Shown in pieces: positions 60,476 to 64,000 of a stretch of DNA of 64,000 nt; position 1 is the first letter of the stretch, and the number at the start of each line of letters is the position of its first letter. Below the pieces are notes generated by a model, which saw only the letters and a list, made by a program, of their open reading frames with translations, made no database searches and was not told where the DNA came from. The position numbers and the translations under genes are program-made. The stretch is from Occultella aeris (GTDB taxonomy: Bacteria; Actinomycetota; Actinomycetes; Actinomycetales; Beutenbergiaceae): NCBI RefSeq assembly GCF_902703175.1, contig NZ_CACRYJ010000055.1, positions 32,395 to 96,394 of the forward strand. The letters run 5' to 3'.

Positions 60476-61942
60476 TGCCTGTCGGTGCGCCGGCCCGAGT
60501 GGGGCCGGCCACCGACCGTGATCACCACGGCACCGAGCAGCACGAAGACGATCGGCACCCCGATCGCCGCGCGGATCGCGTCAAGGTCTGCTTCCGGTCC
60601 CGTCGCCGCTCCGAGCGCCGCGACCTGAACCGCGGTGGCGGCGGAGATCCCCAGGGCCGCGCCGAACTGCAGGGAGGTGTTGAGCAGCCCTCCGGCGACC
60701 CCTTGGTCGGACCCGGCCACGCCGTCGGTCGCGGCGATCGCGAGCGGGCCGTAGACGAGGGCGAACATGAAGCCGATACCGACCATGGTCGGCACCATCG
60801 CGGCATAGGCCCAGTCCAGGTCGGCACGCAGGAACAGTGTGTAGGCGACCAACCCGGCGAGGAGCCCGCCCGCTATCACCCGGCGCACACCGAACCGCTG
60901 CACCAGCCGCGGCGCGAGCGTCGGCGCGAGCACCACGTCGAGCGCCATCAGAAGCATCGCGAGCCCGGTCTGCAGCGGGGTCCAACCGCGCAGCTCCTGC
61001 AGGTACAGGGTGGTCAGGAACTGGAAGCCGTAGAACGAGCCGGCGAACAGCAGTGCGGTCACGTTCGCGGCGGCCAGGCCTGGCGCGCGCAGCAGGCCCG
61101 GCCGGATCAGCGGGTCCGGCGCCCGGCGTTGGCCGAGCGCGAAGACGACCAGCAGTGCGGTGGCGAGCAGCAGCGCGCCGACCGCCTGCATACCCAGCTC
61201 GTGGACTCGCTCGAGGAGGGTCAGCCCGTACGCGAACAGCACCATCGACGCGGTCAGGGTGAGTGCCGCTCCCACGCCGAGCCGGCCGCGACGCCCGTCG
61301 TGAGGCGGTTCGGTGAGCAGCGGGATCGCCAGCGCGAGCAACACGGCGGCGATCAGGACCGGGGCGAAGAAGACCCACCGCCAGCCGATCGCGGTGAGCA
61401 GACCGCCCGCCACGAGGCCCAGTGAGAACCCGGCCGCGCCGGCGGCGCCGTAGATGATCAGGGCGCGGTTTCGTGCCGGTCCCTCGGCGAACGACGTCGT
61501 GATGAGCGAGATCCCCGCCGGGGTGAGGAAGCCCGCGGCGATGCCGGTCACGAACCTGGCCAGGAGCAGCATCCAGCCCTCGGTGGCGAACCCACCGAGA
61601 CCGGAGAACAGCAGGAACACCACCAGCCAGGCCAGGAACATCCGGCGTCGCCCGAACACATCGGCGGCGCGCCCACCGAGCAGCATGAACCCGCCGTAGC
61701 CCACCACGTAGGCGGTGATCACGCCGCTCAGCTCGGTGGTGGTCAGGCCGAGGTCGGTACGGATCGCGGGCAGGGCCACGTTCAGCATCGCGACGTCGCT
61801 GCCCTCAAGGAAGATCGCCCCACACAGGACCACCAGCACGCCGAGGTCTCGCGCGCTCATCCTGCTGGCTGTCGGTTGTGCCATGGCCGTGTCGTTCCCT
61901 TCGCCCCGAGGACGGTGTGAGTGGTTCCCCGATTGCTGGTCA

Positions 61943-61957
61943 GTTACTTCTTGTAAC
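61943..61957. promoter_or_regulatory. Inverted repeat, likely HxlR operator
   Basis: GTTAC-TTCTT-GTAAC is a 5-5-5 inverted repeat between the MFS gene and the HxlR regulator. Confidence 0.5.
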
Positions 61958-61987
61958 CTCGCCAAGCGTGCGGCACAGTGAGTCAGT

Positions 61988-62443
61988 ATGGAAGAAGGCA
62001 CTTCTCAGTCCCTCGGTTCCCCCGCGGATACCGCGGGCCACCGCACCGACTACGACGTCTGGCAGTGGGACGCCCGCGAGGACTGTGAGGTGCGCCAGAT
62101 CCTGGACCGTGTCGCGGACAAGTGGTCGCTGCTCGCCATCGCGCTGCTCGACCGGCGCAGTCTGCGGTTCACCGAGCTGAAGCGTGAGATCGACGGCATC
62201 AGCCAGCGGATGCTGACCCGCACGCTGCGCCATCTCGAGCGGGACGGGCTGGTGGAGCGCACCGTCCACCCCGTCGTGCCGCCCAGGGTCGACTATGCCC
62301 TGACCCCTCTCGGGAGCACCCTGCACGCGACGATCAAATCGCTCGTGGTGTGGACCGAGGCGCACCAGGAGGAGATCGCCCGGGCCCGCGCCGACTATGA
62401 CCAGCGCGAGGCGGACCTGCACGAGGCCGCCGCGGGCAGCTAG
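61988..62443 (+). CDS. HxlR-family transcriptional regulator
   Basis: The 151-residue winged-helix protein has the HxlR pattern: a cysteine (EDCEVRQILDRVADKWSLLA), RFTELKREIDGISQRMLTRT and LRHLERDGLVERTVHPVVPP. The cysteine near the N-terminus is the usual redox- or electrophile-sensing residue. It is divergent from the MFS exporter and probably derepresses it when modified. Downstream, 62444-62612 holds no gene except a terminator hairpin at its end. Confidence 0.88.
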   Translation: MEEGTSQSLGSPADTAGHRTDYDVWQWDAREDCEVRQILDRVADKWSLLAIALLDRRSLRFTELKREIDGISQRMLTRTLRHLERDGLVERTVHPVVPPRVDYALTPLGSTLHATIKSLVVWTEAHQEEIARARADYDQREADLHEAAAGS

Positions 62444-62594
62444 GCGGAGAGCCGACGAAGTCCCAGGGGCGGGCAGCGGATCTCGGCGCCGTCGGAACGA
62501 CCCGTTGGCTGGTCGAGATGCACGGCTGGGCGAGCACCGCGTCCGGCGCGTCGCTCCGATTGCCGGCGGGCCGCTGACCAGGGGCTCCGTCGAC

Positions 62595-62620
62595 CGGCCT
62601 GAGCGGGGCGGCTCAGGCCG
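62595..62620 (-). terminator. Perfect 10-bp hairpin spanning the methyltransferase stop codon
   Basis: CGGCCTGAGC (62595-62604) and GCTCAGGCCG (62611-62620) pair around GGGGCG. The stop codon (62613-62615) lies in the stem. Confidence 0.6.
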
Positions 62621-63341
62621 CGTGCCGGCCCGGCCCTCGCGGGCGCCAGGTATGTACCACGTACCCGTAGCTGAGTCCGAGCCGGTGCCGATGCGCGCGC
62701 AGCCATGGGTCGGCGACGTCGGCCGGGAACTCCAGCCGGAGCACCGTCTCGAGGTCGGCCCGGGTCTCGAAGCTCCAGCTGCTCAGCACCGCCTCGCTCG
62801 TGGCTCCGTGCTCGCGCCACCAATCGAGGATGTAGCTCCCGGTGCCCTGCTTGGCCGCCCAGGGGCTGACCGCGAGCAGCTCGGCGAACTCGCCGTCGTC
62901 GTGGTCGTTGTCGATCACCACGAGCGTGCCGCCGGGGGCGAGGACCCGTTGGACCTCGTGCAGCCCGGGGGCGGCGTCGAAGTCCGGATCGGGGAAGAAG
63001 TAGGCGAAGCGGGCGTGCACCACGTCCACGGAATCGTCCGGGAGGGGGATGTGCTCGGCGGAGCCGTGCAGCACCTGGGCACCGCCGGGCCGCGCCTGTG
63101 CGAGCGGCAGCAGGACGGGATCGGGTTCCACCCCGATCACCCGGGCCGCGTCGGCGTAGCGGGGCAGCCAGAAACCGCTGCCGCAGCCGAGGTCGAGGAG
63201 CCTTCGCCCGGCCCACGGTGCGACCGTCTCCAGGTGCGTCCAGAGCGTGCCGTCCGGGTCGATGGCCGCGTTCTCGATCTCGTACGCGGCCGGGTCCACG
63301 CCCTGGTTGCCCGCCCTCACGAAATCGCTCAACTCGGTCAT
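62613..63341 (-). CDS. Class I SAM-dependent methyltransferase
   Basis: The 242-residue protein has motif I LLDLGCGSGFWLPRYA (~residues 48-63), motif II VIGVEPDPVLL, and the PLPDDSVDVVHARFAYFF and LAPGGTLVVIDND segments of the UbiE/Methyltransf_11 type. Substrate unknown. AGGGTGAGG precedes its ATG. It stands alone, divergent from the NYN-domain gene. Confidence 0.88.
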   Translation of the reverse strand: MTELSDFVRAGNQGVDPAAYEIENAAIDPDGTLWTHLETVAPWAGRRLLDLGCGSGFWLPRYADAARVIGVEPDPVLLPLAQARPGGAQVLHGSAEHIPLPDDSVDVVHARFAYFFPDPDFDAAPGLHEVQRVLAPGGTLVVIDNDHDDGEFAELLAVSPWAAKQGTGSYILDWWREHGATSEAVLSSWSFETRADLETVLRLEFPADVADPWLRAHRHRLGLSYGYVVHTWRPRGPGRHAA

Positions 63342-63413
63342 GGTGCCTCACCCTGCCACACGCCACGGAGGGCGCCGTCCGGCCCCGGGTCGGCATACTC
63401 GGCCGGTCGCCCA

Positions 63414-63419
63414 TAGGCT
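63414..63419 (+). promoter_or_regulatory. -10 box of a leaderless promoter for the NYN gene
   Basis: TAGGCT ends 7 bases before the ATG at 63427. Confidence 0.45.
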
Positions 63420-63426
63420 GACGGGT

Positions 63427-64000
63427 ATGGATTCCGAAGAGCGCCTCGCCGTATTCCTCGACTACGAGAACCTCGCGCTCGGAGCGCGTGAGCACCTGGG
63501 CGGGATGACGTTCGACTTCGGCCCGATCGCGGATGCGCTGGCGGTGCGCGGACGCGTGGTGGTGCGCCGCGCCTACGCCGACTGGTCCTACTTCGACGAG
63601 GACCGCCGCTCGCTCACCCGCCACCAGGTGGAGCTGATCGAGATGCCGCAGCGCATGGGCGCCTCCCGCAAGAACGCCGCGGACATCAAGATGGTGGTGG
63701 ACGCGATCGAGATGGCGTTCGAGCGTGACTACATCTCCACGTTCGTCATGTGCACCGGGGACAGCGACTTCTCCCCGTTGGTGCACAAGCTGCGTGAGCT
63801 GAACAAGCGCGTCATCGGTGTGGGCGTGGAGAAGTCGACGTCCCGGCTGCTGCCACCGGCCTGCGACGAGTTCCTGTTCTACGACCGCCTCGAGGGTGTG
63901 GAGGTCCCGGAGCCGACGCCGGTGAAGCGTGCCGAACCTGCGCCTGCCACCCGTCGGGAGACGCGGCTCAAGGCCGCCCCGGACCCGGCCCCGACCCCCG
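63427..64000 (+). CDS. NYN-domain (PIN-like, LabA/DUF88) protein, 3' end outside the window
   Basis: The reading frame is open from the ATG to the window edge (191 codons seen). Residues ~8-155 form a NYN nuclease-like domain: VFLDYENLA (first acidic residue), KNAADIKMVVDAIEMAF, FVMCTGDSDFSPLVHKLREL and VIGVGVEKSTS. The aspartates D12, D~83 and those in TGDSD are the expected metal ligands for RNA cleavage. After ~160 a Pro/Ala-rich linker begins (VEVPEPTPVKRAEPAPA), as in longer members with a C-terminal OST-HTH/LOTUS domain, which would lie beyond the window. Confidence 0.88.
   Translation, partial: MDSEERLAVFLDYENLALGAREHLGGMTFDFGPIADALAVRGRVVVRRAYADWSYFDEDRRSLTRHQVELIEMPQRMGASRKNAADIKMVVDAIEMAFERDYISTFVMCTGDSDFSPLVHKLRELNKRVIGVGVEKSTSRLLPPACDEFLFYDRLEGVEVPEPTPVKRAEPAPATRRETRLKAAPDPAPTP

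Noticed and set aside
62444..62594. Possible small gene between HxlR and methyltransferase genes
   Set aside because: Neither strand shows a start with a ribosome-binding site or leaderless box and a plausible protein.

Overview
The window is very GC-rich DNA with densely packed genes, ATGA start/stop overlaps and many leaderless starts carrying a TANNNT box 6-9 bases upstream. It has an ECF sigma factor, several F420-dependent enzymes and lipobox lipoproteins. All of this points to a chromosome of a Gram-positive actinobacterium, most likely of the order Micrococcales (Beutenbergia/Ruania/Georgenia-like; the genus is a guess). I saw no rRNA, tRNA, CRISPR array, transposase or phage gene.

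Layout. 0-5 kb: a sirohydrochlorin chelatase, a PPOX-fold F420-type oxidoreductase, a 2'-5' RNA-ligase-like gene broken by one in-frame UAG, then a tight cassette of two esterase-fold proteins and an ATP-grasp ligase. 5-14.4 kb: carbohydrate degradation, with a large secreted multidomain glycosidase, a GH3 beta-glucosidase divergent from a TetR regulator over a perfect 20-bp palindrome, a cytoplasmic GH29 alpha-L-fucosidase, and a serine hydrolase flanked by two copies on each side of a ~57-bp palindromic repeat. 14.5-24.5 kb: valS, a VOC protein, a sugar ABC importer without its own ATPase, a PfkB kinase, a divergent GH4 phospho-glycosidase and a Pro/Thr-rich lipoprotein. 24.5-26.4 kb: a cysteine-free ribosomal protein L33 with a Zur-like box, and an MDR oxidoreductase/MarR pair over a perfect 22-bp palindrome.

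26.4-33.7 kb is a coenzyme F420 salvage neighbourhood: an F420-dependent dehydrogenase-like protein, cofE, a MOSC protein, an ASCH-like protein, a phospholipase D-type enzyme, and a three-gene ABC importer of the type proposed to import F420-0. 33.9-37.1 kb: an ECF sigma factor with a membrane partner, a secreted six-cysteine protein of unknown family and an SDR. 37.3-45.9 kb is a pyrimidine/hydantoin catabolic locus: beta-ureidopropionase-like amidohydrolase, dihydropyrimidinase, an F420-type LLM oxidoreductase, a four-gene ABC importer, then, behind a perfect 16-bp hairpin, a class III aminotransferase. It is followed by pyrE.

46.7-64 kb: a membrane-DUF308/lipase fusion, a GNAT enzyme, a membrane protein, a two-component system, an acyl-CoA dehydrogenase, a VOC protein, a phytanoyl-CoA-dioxygenase-like enzyme divergent from an AraC regulator, a MarR-controlled RND exporter overlapping tail-to-tail with an MFS exporter controlled by an HxlR regulator, a SAM methyltransferase, and an NYN-domain protein running off the end.

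The strongest system-level reading is that imported F420-0 is glutamylated by CofE and feeds the several F420-type enzymes here. One of these sits inside the pyrimidine/hydantoin operon, where no conventional dihydropyrimidine dehydrogenase is visible.
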